DNA of 16,051 nucleotides from assembly GCA_016303085.1 (NCBI GenBank), contig JAEDMI010000030.1:1-16051 (forward strand). The letters run 5' to 3'. Position 1 is the stretch's first letter, and each line of letters begins with the position of its first letter. Of the stretch, positions 8,021 to 15,154 are shown one piece after another. Made by a program: the position numbers and the translations under genes. Origin of the DNA: Acetatifactor sp. (GTDB taxonomy: Bacteria > Bacillota > Clostridia > Lachnospirales > Lachnospiraceae). Below the pieces are notes generated by a model that was not told where the DNA came from, did no database searches, and saw only the letters and a list, made by a program, of their open reading frames with translations.

Positions 8021-8043
8021 AATAAATAATCGGGAGAATAAGA

Positions 8044-8721
8044 ATGATTGTCAGAAAGATACATCCGGAAGAATTGAAGAGAACCTATGAGCTTTTCGCA
8101 CTCGCTTTTGAATTCAGCGCAGATTTGGAGAAATCCCCCATGGAAACCTACGAGGAGGTACTGGCACACCCCGGCTCCCGGGAGGACGCCTGCTGGGGAG
8201 AACGTTGGGCAGCCTTTGAGGATGATGATTGCACCATGATGAGCTATTTTATCGCTCAACCCATCCCCATGCAGTTCGATGGACACGAGTTTACCATGAC
8301 CGGTATCGGCGGTGTGGCGACTCTGCCTCAATACCGCAGAAAAGGCGGAATCCGGGGCTGTTTTGAAGCCGCTCTTCCGGCCATGTACCGGGACGGACAC
8401 GTCTTCTCTTATCTGTATCCTTTTTCAACCGCCTACTACCGCAAATTCGGTTATGAAATGGGCTGTGAAAAGGTACATTATCATGTGTATCTCAAATCCC
8501 TGAAGTATTATGATGTGAGCGGAAGCTGTTCCCTGTCCGAGCAGGGAAATGAAATGTGGGACGAAATCAGACAGATTTATCGCATCTGGCAGGATAAATA
8601 CAATATGATGGTTGTAAACGGGGAGTATGAGTTTTCCCGGATAGCAAAGGGAAATCCCGTGAAGGATCAGGTATTTACCTATGTATACAAATCCGGTGAC
8701 GGAACTCCAAAGGGCTTCTGA
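8044..8721 (+). CDS. Eis-like GNAT acetyltransferase, N-terminal part (frameshifted)
   Basis: The frame gives 225 aa covering the catalytic GNAT domain of an Eis-like N-acetyltransferase, which transfers an acetyl group from acetyl-CoA to an amine. The acceptor is unknown. Visible are MIVRKIHPEELKRTYELFALAFEF at the start, GIGGVATLPQYRRKGGIRGCF near residues 89-109 (the acetyl-CoA-binding V-A-T-x-P-x-x-R-x-x-G motif), and YPFSTAYYRKFGYEMG near 123-138. The ATG has GGGAG 7 nt upstream. The frame stops at TGA 8719-8721 in the middle of a conserved stretch, and the protein continues in the -1 frame, open through 9185. Family members are normally one chain of about 380-400 aa, and joining the two parts gives 380 aa. 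Either the gene has lost one base or it is translated by -1 frameshifting. Confidence 0.75.
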   Translation: MIVRKIHPEELKRTYELFALAFEFSADLEKSPMETYEEVLAHPGSREDACWGERWAAFEDDDCTMMSYFIAQPIPMQFDGHEFTMTGIGGVATLPQYRRKGGIRGCFEAALPAMYRDGHVFSYLYPFSTAYYRKFGYEMGCEKVHYHVYLKSLKYYDVSGSCSLSEQGNEMWDEIRQIYRIWQDKYNMMVVNGEYEFSRIAKGNPVKDQVFTYVYKSGDGTPKGF

Positions 8722-8743
8722 ATCTGCTCATCAGTCTGGGCAG
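8709..8743 (+). promoter_or_regulatory. Possible -1 frameshift site (slippery heptamer plus stem-loop)
   Basis: Bases 8709-8715 read A AAG GGC in the zero frame, the X XXY YYZ pattern of a -1 slippery site. Slipping here gives AAA GGG then CTT CTG AAT, which restores the family-like sequence KGLLNLL. The zero-frame stop comes two codons later. After an 8-nt spacer, CTGCTC (8724-8729) can pair with GGGCAG (8738-8743) around an 8-nt loop, with one G-U pair. A one-base loss (GGC-CTT to GGC-TT) would look the same. Confidence 0.35.
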
Positions 8744-8786
8744 CGACCACGATTATGCTTCCTTTGACTTACCATCCGATATAGAT

Positions 8787-9185
8787 ATGTCGCTGATTTT
8801 GCCGGAATGGGCGGGGCATGCGCGCAAATCCTCCTATTACGCGGGAATGGTGCGGGTCATCAATGTACAGAAGGTTTTGGAAAATGCCCGTTACCGGGGC
8901 AGCGGAACCGTAACTGTCTCTTTAACCGACAATCAGATACCTGAAAATTCCGGCACTTATAAGATAGAATTCGCAGACAACCGGGCAACCTGTGTAACAC
9001 GAAAACTTTTGTCTGTACAGGCTGCCGATGCGGAAATGGACATCAACGCTTTTTCCCGTCTGATTATCGGCACCTGTGACATTTCCTCACTTCTCTATAT
9101 GGACCATGTGAAAATTAACGGAGATACAGAGAAACTTGCCGGAATATTTTACCGTAAGCCGAACTACATAACGGAAGATTTCTAG
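8787..9185 (+). CDS. Eis-like acetyltransferase, C-terminal part in -1 frame
   Basis: This 132-aa reading from an ATG is the C-terminal part of the preceding acetyltransferase; the frame is actually open without interruption from the frameshift point at 8715. It has the central strands and the SCP2-like C-terminal domain of Eis-type proteins: LPEWAGHARKSSYYAGMVRVINVQKVL, then GSGTVTVSLTDNQIPENSGTY. No ribosome binding site precedes the ATG at 8787, so separate translation is unlikely. Its TAG stop overlaps the TAG of the convergent Hpt gene in the palindrome CTAG (9182-9185). The open, well-conserved frame after the break argues that any mutation is recent, or that frameshifting or a sequencing error explains it. 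Confidence 0.6.
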   Translation: MSLILPEWAGHARKSSYYAGMVRVINVQKVLENARYRGSGTVTVSLTDNQIPENSGTYKIEFADNRATCVTRKLLSVQAADAEMDINAFSRLIIGTCDISSLLYMDHVKINGDTEKLAGIFYRKPNYITEDF

Positions 9186-9547
9186 GGTTGCTGCTCAGCA
9201 CCCTGGAATTTTTTGAGCGCCGCAATGGTTCGTTCATATTCTTCCTTTACCTGAAGCAGCAGTGTATCATCCTCCGGCTTTTTCCCGTCTCTCAATGCCT
9301 CTGTCAGTCCATCGGCAACTTTATGCAATTTTGTAAAGCCGAGGTTTGATGCAACACCCTTTAGGTTGTGGGCGATGTGGAAAGCATCCTGATAATTCTC
9401 CTTCGCCATGGCTTTTTCCAGCGCAGGAAAGGTTTCATCCCCAAGGAATCTCAGTACAAACCTTTCCACAAGCCTCTCGCTGCACATGCGCTCCAGGGTT
9501 CCTTCGTAATCTCCGCTCAGCAAAGTATAGAGCTCCACTAATTTCAT
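9182..9547 (-). CDS. Stand-alone Hpt phosphotransfer protein
   Basis: This is a 121-aa all-helical protein with the histidine phosphotransfer motif AHNLKGVASNLGF; His60 is the predicted phospho-acceptor and Lys63-Gly64 complete the HxxKG pattern. Hpt proteins pass phosphate between receiver domains and kinases in multistep phosphorelays in the cytoplasm. The ATG at 9547 has GAGGAG about 8 nt upstream. No kinase or response regulator lies in the window, so its partners are encoded elsewhere. It follows trmL by 54 bp of A/T-rich sequence and may be the last gene of the minus-strand run; its stop overlaps the stop of the acetyltransferase frame. Confidence 0.85.
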   Translation of the reverse strand: MKLVELYTLLSGDYEGTLERMCSERLVERFVLRFLGDETFPALEKAMAKENYQDAFHIAHNLKGVASNLGFTKLHKVADGLTEALRDGKKPEDDTLLLQVKEEYERTIAALKKFQGAEQQP

Positions 9548-9601
9548 CTTGCCGTCTCCTCAATGCGCAAAGGTTATCTTTTATAATAGTATTTTCATGT
9601 T

Positions 9602-10099
9602 TTATGATTCTCTCCATTGTAGTCTGTGCAGTTCCCCTTCTGTCTGCATCTCGCTGAACCCGTTCTGTCTGAGAGCCTCATACAAAATGATGGAAACCGA
9701 GTTGGACAGATTCAGAGAGCGAATGGCAGGAAGCATGGGAATACGGATACAGTGTTCCTCGTTCTCCACCAGAATTTCCTCGGGAATCCCCGCGCTTTCC
9801 TTTCCAAACATAATAAAGTCATCCGGCCCGTATTCCACCTCCGTATAGGTGTGTTTCGCCTTTGTAGTGGCCATCCATATCTTTGCTCCGGGATTCTTTT
9901 CCCGAAACTCTTCAAAATTCATGTATCTGTGAACATCCAGATGTTGCCAGTAGTCCATTCCTGCCCGTCTGATAGCCTTTTCGTCCAGACGAAACCCCAG
10001 GGGCTCAATCAAATGCAGGGGCGTGCCTGTAGCTACACAGGTACGCCCTATATTTCCGGTGTTTCCCGGTATTTCCGGTTGATGTAAAATAATATGCAT
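9602..10099 (-). CDS. trmL: tRNA (cytidine/uridine-34 2'-O)-methyltransferase TrmL
   Basis: This 165-aa SPOUT methyltransferase uses S-adenosylmethionine to methylate the 2'-OH of wobble base 34 in tRNA-Leu. It has the family length and signatures: ILHQPEIPGNTGNIGRTC at residues 4-21, LIEPLGF at 30-36, FGKESAGIP near 97-105, and the C-terminal knot segment IPMLPAIRSLNLSNSVSIILYEAL near 119-142. The ATG at 10099 lies one base after the aminotransferase stop. No strong ribosome binding site is seen there, so its translation is probably coupled to the upstream gene. Confidence 0.95.
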   Translation of the reverse strand: MHIILHQPEIPGNTGNIGRTCVATGTPLHLIEPLGFRLDEKAIRRAGMDYWQHLDVHRYMNFEEFREKNPGAKIWMATTKAKHTYTEVEYGPDDFIMFGKESAGIPEEILVENEEHCIRIPMLPAIRSLNLSNSVSIILYEALRQNGFSEMQTEGELHRLQWRES

Positions 10100-10100
10100 A

Positions 10101-11276
10101 TCAGTTATTCTTTTCCGCTCTCAGTTTCTTTATAAAATGCTCTAATCTTCCGATGGCAACCTTCAGGTTTTCCAGAGAGTATGCGTAGGAAATTCTCAGA
10201 TATCCTTCTCCACAGTCTCCGAATGCAGTTCCGGGAACCACCGCTACCTTCTCCTCCTCCAGGAAGCGGGTTGCAAACTCATCGCTGGTCATGCCGAACT
10301 CCCTGATACAGGGGAACACATAAAATGCACCGTAGGGCTCAAAACACTCCAACTCCATCTCCCGAAAGGCATTCATCAGGTATCTTCTCCTCTGGTTGTA
10401 CGCCATGCGCATCTCGTTGATATCCTCATCCCCGTTTTTCAGGGCTTCGATAGCGGCATACTGGCTGGTAGTGGGAGCGCACATGATAGCAAACTGGTGA
10501 AGCTTTGTCATCTGCTGAATAATTTCCGCGGGTCCGCAGGCATAGCCCAGTCTCCAGCCGGTCATAGCGTAGGCTTTGGAAAAACCGTTAATCAAAATCG
10601 TTCTCTCTCTCATGCCGGGGATTTCCACGATGGATACATGCTTCTCCGTGTAAGTCAGTTCTCCGTAGATTTCATCAGACATGACAAATATGTCATGTTT
10701 TATAATCACCTCAGCAATGGCCTCCAAATCCTTGCGCTCCATGATAGCACCGGTAGGATTGTTGGGGAAAGGCAGAATCAGTATCTTGGTCTTGTCCGTA
10801 ATTGCTTCCTCCAGTTCCTCCGCAGTAAGTCTGAACTCGTTTTCGGCTTTCAGATTGATAATGACGGGCTTTCCTCCCGCCAGTATGGTACAGGGCTCAT
10901 AAGACACATAGCTGGGTTGGGGAATCAGAACCTCCTCGCCGGGATTCAGCATGGCACGCAGCCCCATATCAATGGCCTCGGAGCCGCCCACGGTAATCAG
11001 AACCTCTTTCAGGGGATCATAAGTTACCCCGTGCTTTCTGTTCAGATAATTGCAGATTTCCTGTCGAAGTTCTTTTAACCCGGCATTGGAAGTATAAAAG
11101 GTTCTTCCCTTTTCCAGAGAATAGATACCCTCGTCCCTGATATGCCACGGCGTGTCAAAATCAGGCTCTCCCACACCCAGGGAAATGGCATCTTTCATCT
11201 CGCTGACAATGTCGAAAAATTTCCTTATTCCGGAAGGTTTTATCTCTACAACCTTATCTGCTAACGGATTTCTCAT
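10101..11276 (-). CDS. Class I/II PLP-dependent aminotransferase
   Basis: This is a 391-aa cytoplasmic aminotransferase of fold type I. Lys234 in GFSKAYAMTGWRLGY is the pyridoxal-phosphate Schiff-base lysine, with Arg242 in the same motif. PNNPTG (171-176) and SDEIYGEL (200-207) supply the PLP-contacting Asn and Asp/Tyr, and the substrate-carboxylate Arg lies in YLRISYA near the C-terminus. Such enzymes act on aromatic or branched amino acids, aspartate or alanine; the substrate cannot be fixed here. The ATG overlaps the stop of the Lrp-family regulator (ATGA), so the two are co-translated, and the regulator probably senses a substrate or product of this enzyme. Similar to the PatA/AspC group. 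Confidence 0.92.
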   Translation of the reverse strand: MRNPLADKVVEIKPSGIRKFFDIVSEMKDAISLGVGEPDFDTPWHIRDEGIYSLEKGRTFYTSNAGLKELRQEICNYLNRKHGVTYDPLKEVLITVGGSEAIDMGLRAMLNPGEEVLIPQPSYVSYEPCTILAGGKPVIINLKAENEFRLTAEELEEAITDKTKILILPFPNNPTGAIMERKDLEAIAEVIIKHDIFVMSDEIYGELTYTEKHVSIVEIPGMRERTILINGFSKAYAMTGWRLGYACGPAEIIQQMTKLHQFAIMCAPTTSQYAAIEALKNGDEDINEMRMAYNQRRRYLMNAFREMELECFEPYGAFYVFPCIREFGMTSDEFATRFLEEEKVAVVPGTAFGDCGEGYLRISYAYSLENLKVAIGRLEHFIKKLRAEKNN

Positions 11277-11755
11277 GGCGTAATCATCTCCCTTTCATCT
11301 TCTTTTTTCTGGGTGAGCATAGTTCCATGATCCTTGTACTTTTTCAAAATAAAATGGGTGGCCGTGCTGAGTACGGGCTCCAAGGTAGCCAGCTTGTCGG
11401 ATACAAAGGAGGACACCTCGCGGAGAGTCTTTCCCTCCAGAATCACCATCAAATCATAGCCGCCGGACATCAGGTAAACGCTGCGTACCTCGGGGTATTT
11501 CTCAATACGCTCTGCCACATTGTCAAAGCCTTGTCCTCTCTGGGGAGTTACACGCACCTCAATCAATGCGGACACCTTCTCAATATCTGTCTTTTCCCAG
11601 TTAATCAATGTGTGGTAACCGCAGATAATACCCTCACTCTCCAGGGCAGCCAGTTCGTTCACTACATCAATTTCCTCCACACCGAGAATGATAGCCAGTT
11701 CCTTTAAATCAATTCTGCTGTTTTTTTCAATAATTGCAAGTAATTCCTCTCTCAT
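11273..11755 (-). CDS. Lrp/AsnC-family transcriptional regulator
   Basis: This is a 160-aa regulator. An N-terminal winged helix-turn-helix (about residues 1-55; MREELLAIIEKNSRIDLKEL then IDVVNELAALESEGII) is followed by a RAM-type ligand-binding and oligomerisation domain (about 65-140, with VRSVYLMSGGYDLMVILEG). Lrp-type proteins bind amino acids and control amino-acid metabolism genes. The start at 11755 is chosen because AAGGAAG precedes it; a 10-residue longer start at 11785 has no ribosome binding site. It overlaps the aminotransferase gene by 4 bp (ATGA), so it likely regulates or auto-regulates that pair. Forty-nine bp separate it from the AIR-synthase-like gene. Confidence 0.9.
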   Translation of the reverse strand: MREELLAIIEKNSRIDLKELAIILGVEEIDVVNELAALESEGIICGYHTLINWEKTDIEKVSALIEVRVTPQRGQGFDNVAERIEKYPEVRSVYLMSGGYDLMVILEGKTLREVSSFVSDKLATLEPVLSTATHFILKKYKDHGTMLTQKKEDEREMITP

Positions 11756-11804
11756 TTTCTTCTTCCTTTCCACTAAACCTTCCATATATGTAGCTGCCGG
11801 TACT

Positions 11805-12857
11805 TTATGGCTTCTCCGTCAGGATTCGATAGATCTCGTCCTGCTTCGGTCTGTCCATGTACCGCACCTCATCTTCATTCAATATAATTCTGTCATTGCT
11901 GCCCGTGACCTTTCCCACGATGACTGCCGGGATGCCTTCCGCTTCCAAAGCCGCCGTCAGACCGGAACCGTCCTCAGTGGTCATCACAAGACATCCCCCG
12001 GACAAAAGCTCATAGGGATTTACATTACAGCACTCGCACACCTCCACAGTCTCCTGACGCAGGGGCAGCTTCTTTAAGTCTATTGTCAGTCCAACACCTG
12101 CGCTTTCCGCAAGCTCCCAGAGGGCACCGAAGATACCTCCCTCCGAAGCATCATGCATAGCGCAAACGCCGGACTTCACGGCGGTGGCAGCCTCCGGAAT
12201 TACAGAGAGCCAACGGTCAAAGCAGGCCGCTGTATCCACCAGATACGCCGGGTATCTGGCAAGCAGTTTTTCCCGATATCTCCTTGCCAAAATCGCCGTG
12301 CCTTCCAGTCCTATCCATTTGCTGATTACCACATCCTGACCCGGTCGCGCTTTCCCTATGCCGCTTCTTTTTACCGTCTGCTTCCCGCCCGGACTTCTCT
12401 CGGCTTGGGGCTCCACCTCTTTCTCAAAAGGGATGCCGTATCCCGTCACCACCGCCACAGGCATTCTCACAGCGCTGCTGATGCGGGTCTGGCCGCCCGC
12501 AATCTGTACCTTCAGCTCCGCACATTTTGCTTCCGCCCGGGACATCAGGCTCTTTATATCTGCTTCCTCGGTCTCCTCCGGCAACATCAAAGTCATCATG
12601 ACGGAAACCATCCTTGCACCGCCCGCCGCCAGATTGTTGGCGCATTTTTGAATCAGTTGTTCCGGATTTACAGTCGGTCCGTCCCATGTGCCTTCTGCTT
12701 CCTGCATGCAGGTAAACAGGGGCATATCATCCGAAAACGAAAAAATGGCGCAGTCTTCCCCCACACCTGCGCCACTGATTACTTCTTTTCTCTTCGTTTT
12801 TATCTGTCTCAGAACGGAGCGTTTTAAAACATTCTCCGGCACTTTACCGATTTTCAT
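11805..12857 (-). CDS. AIR synthase/HypE-like protein of unknown substrate
   Basis: This 350-aa protein belongs to the PurM/ThiL/SelD/HypE superfamily of ATP-dependent enzymes. It has GVGEDCAIF near residues 31-39 (metal/ATP-binding acidic residues), a glycine-rich NLAAGGARMVSVMMTLMLP, AGGQTRISS in the middle and HDASEGGIFGALWELAESAGVG near 235-256, which is closest to HypE. Real HypE ends in a Cys-containing tail used for carbamoyl transfer in hydrogenase maturation; this protein ends ILTEKP and no hyp genes are nearby, so it is probably not HypE. A charged insert (about 145-170) precedes GKARPGQDVV. The ATG has AAAGGA about 9 nt upstream and lies 19 bp after the VanW gene, in the same probable operon. 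Confidence 0.8.
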   Translation of the reverse strand: MKIGKVPENVLKRSVLRQIKTKRKEVISGAGVGEDCAIFSFSDDMPLFTCMQEAEGTWDGPTVNPEQLIQKCANNLAAGGARMVSVMMTLMLPEETEEADIKSLMSRAEAKCAELKVQIAGGQTRISSAVRMPVAVVTGYGIPFEKEVEPQAERSPGGKQTVKRSGIGKARPGQDVVISKWIGLEGTAILARRYREKLLARYPAYLVDTAACFDRWLSVIPEAATAVKSGVCAMHDASEGGIFGALWELAESAGVGLTIDLKKLPLRQETVEVCECCNVNPYELLSGGCLVMTTEDGSGLTAALEAEGIPAVIVGKVTGSNDRIILNEDEVRYMDRPKQDEIYRILTEKP

Positions 12858-12876
12858 GCCCTACTGTCCTTTATTT

Positions 12877-14352
12877 TTACTGTTGTCCTGCTTCCCCGTT
12901 GTCGGAGGCTGTCGGTGCAGTCAACATAGCTATCACGTTTTTTACATGGTCTACGTTGCTCGTACTGATTGCTGCCATGATTTCATCATAAGCCGCAGGG
13001 TCCGAGGTGGCCGTTCCTACCGTTGCGCTTCTGGGCACCATTTTGTACTTACTGCTGTTTACTTCCGTGCGGCTCACTTCTTCACTGTTCTCCGTCACAA
13101 CCTTCCACAGCTTTGCGCGGTAACCGATGTGTGCACTTTCCGTTACGATATATCCGATAGGGAGAGACGCATCCGCATAAATCGTATCCGCAGGAGGATT
13201 GATTACCTCCAGCACCTCGCTCTCATAACGAACCTCCCGTCCGGGGTCTCTGGTCTCTTTCCCGTAAATATTGAAGGTAATTTTCTTTCCGCTTGTATAT
13301 CCTTCAATATAAATCGGATAATCCAGGTTATTTACAAATCTGAAATCCTTCCCCGAACTCTCGGCAATGGCTGCATCCGCAGAAGGGTCAACATAAGACA
13401 CTATCATGGAGTGGTTATGACGCTCCGTCACCTCCAGCTCCGCTTTCAGCACTGCATTGTAAAGTGTGGTGGATACCTGACAGATGCCTCCGCCCAGACT
13501 GTCCACTACCTTTCCGTTTACATAGGAACCCGCCATATAGTAACCGTTGGCTTCAGAAAAAGGAGCCACAGTTTTATATGTAGAAAATTCCTCTCCGGGA
13601 TAAAGGGTAATTCCGTCAATCAGCTTGCATCCGTTTTCCACATTGGCACTTCTGGAGGAACCGGATGAGGTATAAGAGGTGGTAAAACTGCCCAGAATAT
13701 CCGTTACCACTGCCAGTTCCTCGGCGCTTCCCCGGGGCTCTTCCACCGCGATATCCAAAGCAATGGTACAGGGTTGATGGTCCCACTCTCCGGTGAGATA
13801 ATCATTTACTAAATCAATGGAGGTTTCCACATCCAGCATGTAGCCTATTTGCCCCTCCACCAACTGAAATTCTCCGTTTTCTCTCTTCAGCGAGACGTTG
13901 ACGGCTTCCTTGTCATATCGGGCACATTTCTCTGTCAGGATATCATTGATTGCCTGTAAATCAAAGGACAGCTGTATCGGGTAAACCTTGTTCTCATGCT
14001 CCAAATCTTTTAAAGTCTTGTACCGCTCTATCACATTTCCGCGGGTACCGATTTCTGCCGCTTCATCCACCAACTCAGGATTTGCCCAGGTAACCCCCAG
14101 TTCGCCCGCAGTGACTGTAACTTCCTTGTCTTCAGCGGCAAGAAGCGTAATTTCCGTATCCTGCAACCCTGCCACATACTCTTCCACAGCCACCTTTGCC
14201 TCGGAGGCGGTCATACCGGACAGGTCTATATTTCCGGCAAAGATGCCGGTTTTTATGGTATCTCCATCCTTCGCCTGAGCCTGCATATCGAACAGAAGCA
14301 TGGCAATTATCGCGAAAAGGAGAAAATACCCTCTTTTTACAAATTTTTTCAT
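12877..14352 (-). CDS. Secreted VanW/G5-domain cell-wall protein
   Basis: This 491-aa exported protein begins with a signal sequence (MKKFVKRGYFLLFAIIAMLL, likely cleaved after AQA at residue 27). Residues about 35-200 resemble the peptidoglycan-binding repeats found with VanW. The VanW domain follows (about 235-360), with FSTYKTVAPFSEANGYYMAG, GGGICQVSTTLYNAVL and RHNHSMIVSYVDPSADAAI. A G5-like domain lies at about 375-450. VanW is named from vancomycin-resistance clusters, but its biochemical role is unproven, and here there are no van ligase or dehydrogenase genes, so resistance is not implied. The ATG at 14352 has TGAGG 6-7 nt upstream and is preferred over the GTG at 14364. It follows the 34-aa membrane peptide gene by 21 bp. 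Confidence 0.9.
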   Translation of the reverse strand: MKKFVKRGYFLLFAIIAMLLFDMQAQAKDGDTIKTGIFAGNIDLSGMTASEAKVAVEEYVAGLQDTEITLLAAEDKEVTVTAGELGVTWANPELVDEAAEIGTRGNVIERYKTLKDLEHENKVYPIQLSFDLQAINDILTEKCARYDKEAVNVSLKRENGEFQLVEGQIGYMLDVETSIDLVNDYLTGEWDHQPCTIALDIAVEEPRGSAEELAVVTDILGSFTTSYTSSGSSRSANVENGCKLIDGITLYPGEEFSTYKTVAPFSEANGYYMAGSYVNGKVVDSLGGGICQVSTTLYNAVLKAELEVTERHNHSMIVSYVDPSADAAIAESSGKDFRFVNNLDYPIYIEGYTSGKKITFNIYGKETRDPGREVRYESEVLEVINPPADTIYADASLPIGYIVTESAHIGYRAKLWKVVTENSEEVSRTEVNSSKYKMVPRSATVGTATSDPAAYDEIMAAISTSNVDHVKNVIAMLTAPTASDNGEAGQQ

Positions 14353-14373
14353 AAAAATCCTCACATTGAATTA

Positions 14374-14478
14374 CTAAAAGAAATATGTTACAGTGGGAAT
14401 GATCATGGCGATTACCAAAATCACAATAAGCACAACGGAAAACCGCTGTCTGGTCTTTTTATTATTCATGTTAAACAT
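14374..14478 (-). CDS. Small single-pass membrane peptide, 34 aa
   Basis: This short gene encodes MFNMNNKKTRQRF followed by a hydrophobic helix (about residues 14-32) and ends in TYFF before TAG. The basic N-terminus and one membrane segment suggest an inner-membrane peptide with its N-terminus in the cytoplasm. A strong AGGAGG (14484-14489) lies 5 nt before the ATG, and a near-consensus promoter lies just upstream, so it is likely a real gene and the first in its operon. It vaguely resembles small stressosome-linked peptides of the Prli42 type in size and layout, but this is weak and the function is unknown. Confidence 0.65.
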   Translation of the reverse strand: MFNMNNKKTRQRFSVVLIVILVIAMIIPTVTYFF

Positions 14479-14490
14479 AACTGCCTCCTA

Positions 14491-14509
14491 ACCGTCCGCA
14501 ACGGACAAT
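14491..14509 (-). other. 5' leader hairpin before the small peptide gene
   Basis: GTCCG (14494-14498) and CGGAC (14502-14506) pair around a 3-nt loop. In the minus-strand RNA the stem extends to 8 bp with two G-U pairs. It ends close to the ribosome binding site (14484-14489) and lies in the predicted 45-nt leader, so it could affect translation or RNA stability. Confidence 0.4.
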
Positions 14510-14529
14510 GGCTCAAACTCTGAAAGGAT

Positions 14530-14558
14530 ATTATATATGAATTTGGCTTTTTTGGCAA
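14530..14558 (-). promoter_or_regulatory. Near-consensus sigma-A promoter
   Basis: On the minus strand, TTGCCA (14553-14558) and TATAAT (14530-14535) are exactly 17 bp apart: 5 of 6 and 6 of 6 matches to consensus. Transcription should begin near 14523, giving a leader of about 45 nt before the 34-aa peptide gene, and would continue into the VanW gene and probably beyond. The -35 and spacer lie within the first codons of the divergent gene at 14537, so the two transcription starts may interfere. Confidence 0.7.
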
Positions 14559-15154
14559 GTTTTATTGCACTCTTTCTAATCATTTCCATCAACATAAAAA
14601 GGCAGGCAAAAAACCACAAACAACAGGAAGATGAATTTTGGGCCCGGGAAAGGAAGGCCAATTCGGTTCGTCGGAAATCTCTGGACGGACTGCAATATAT
14701 TCAGATTCCTCTTGAGTCCTTCCCCACACACCTTTTAAACGAAAACGCCGATGTGTTGGAATGTATCAATATATTGGAATCTCTGACCTCACAGAAAATC
14801 GTAAACCTGACCGGCTTTTCCAACACGGATTTAAAGCTGGAATACGGCACTGCCAACATCAATGTTTTGACGGAATACGACCAAAATTACACCGTGCTGG
14901 TCCGCACCCTGCAAAAGTGGGCCGATATTCTGACGGAAACAGGATATGCAAAAGAAGCTGTCGGTTTGATGGAATTTGCTGTCAGCACCGGCACCGATAT
15001 CAGCCGCACCTATTATCTGTTGGCGGAATACTATGCATCTCAGGGCCGCTACCGCGAAATTGACAGACTGCGGGAGGTAGCCAAAACTCTGCGCTCTTCC
15101 AATCGGGAAATCATTGTAAAGCATCTGCAGGAAAGCTACCCGGACGTATTTTGA
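14537..15154 (+). CDS. Unrecognised membrane-anchored helical protein
   Basis: This 205-aa protein does not match a family I can name. It has one N-terminal hydrophobic helix (about residues 3-20; LAFLASFIALFLIISI), a strongly charged linker (21-50, KRQAKNHKQQEDEFWARERK) and a mostly helical soluble part. Residues about 125-200 have TPR-like features: WADILTETGYAKEAVGLMEFAV followed by YYLLAEYYASQGRYREIDRL, two consecutive helix pairs with small residues at packing positions. The orientation suggests a short membrane anchor with a cytoplasmic protein-binding domain. The ATG has AAAGGA 8 nt upstream. It is a lone plus-strand gene between two minus-strand operons, and the promoter of the divergent operon overlaps its first codons. 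Confidence 0.7.
   Translation: MNLAFLASFIALFLIISINIKRQAKNHKQQEDEFWARERKANSVRRKSLDGLQYIQIPLESFPTHLLNENADVLECINILESLTSQKIVNLTGFSNTDLKLEYGTANINVLTEYDQNYTVLVRTLQKWADILTETGYAKEAVGLMEFAVSTGTDISRTYYLLAEYYASQGRYREIDRLREVAKTLRSSNREIIVKHLQESYPDVF

Larger units (their letters stand above)
7766..8043. other. Divergent intergenic region
   Basis: This 278-bp gap lies between the symporter gene (minus) and the acetyltransferase gene (plus). Its left third is A/T-rich and must contain the symporter promoter, although no clear -35/-10 pair was found on the minus strand. A candidate plus-strand promoter lies at 7873-7901, and a chain of palindromes fills 7917-8020. The open frames that cross it on both strands have no supporting family features. 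Confidence 0.6.

Noticed and set aside
7870..8400. Minus-strand frame of 176 codons across the intergenic repeat and the acetyltransferase start
   Set aside because: It is opposite the catalytic domain of the acetyltransferase, its composition is Cys/Ser/His-rich and shadow-like, and no ribosome binding site is present.
8787..9185. Independent small gene starting at 8787
   Set aside because: There is no ribosome binding site before this ATG and the frame is open upstream to the frameshift point with family-like sequence, so it is the second half of the acetyltransferase.
9560..9601. A/T-rich TATAAT-like words between trmL and the Hpt gene as a promoter
   Set aside because: No -35 element at an acceptable distance was found on either strand.
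12877..14352. VanW gene as a sign of a vancomycin-resistance cluster
   Set aside because: No ligase, dehydrogenase, dipeptidase or two-component genes are present; VanW-domain proteins are widespread in Clostridia without resistance.
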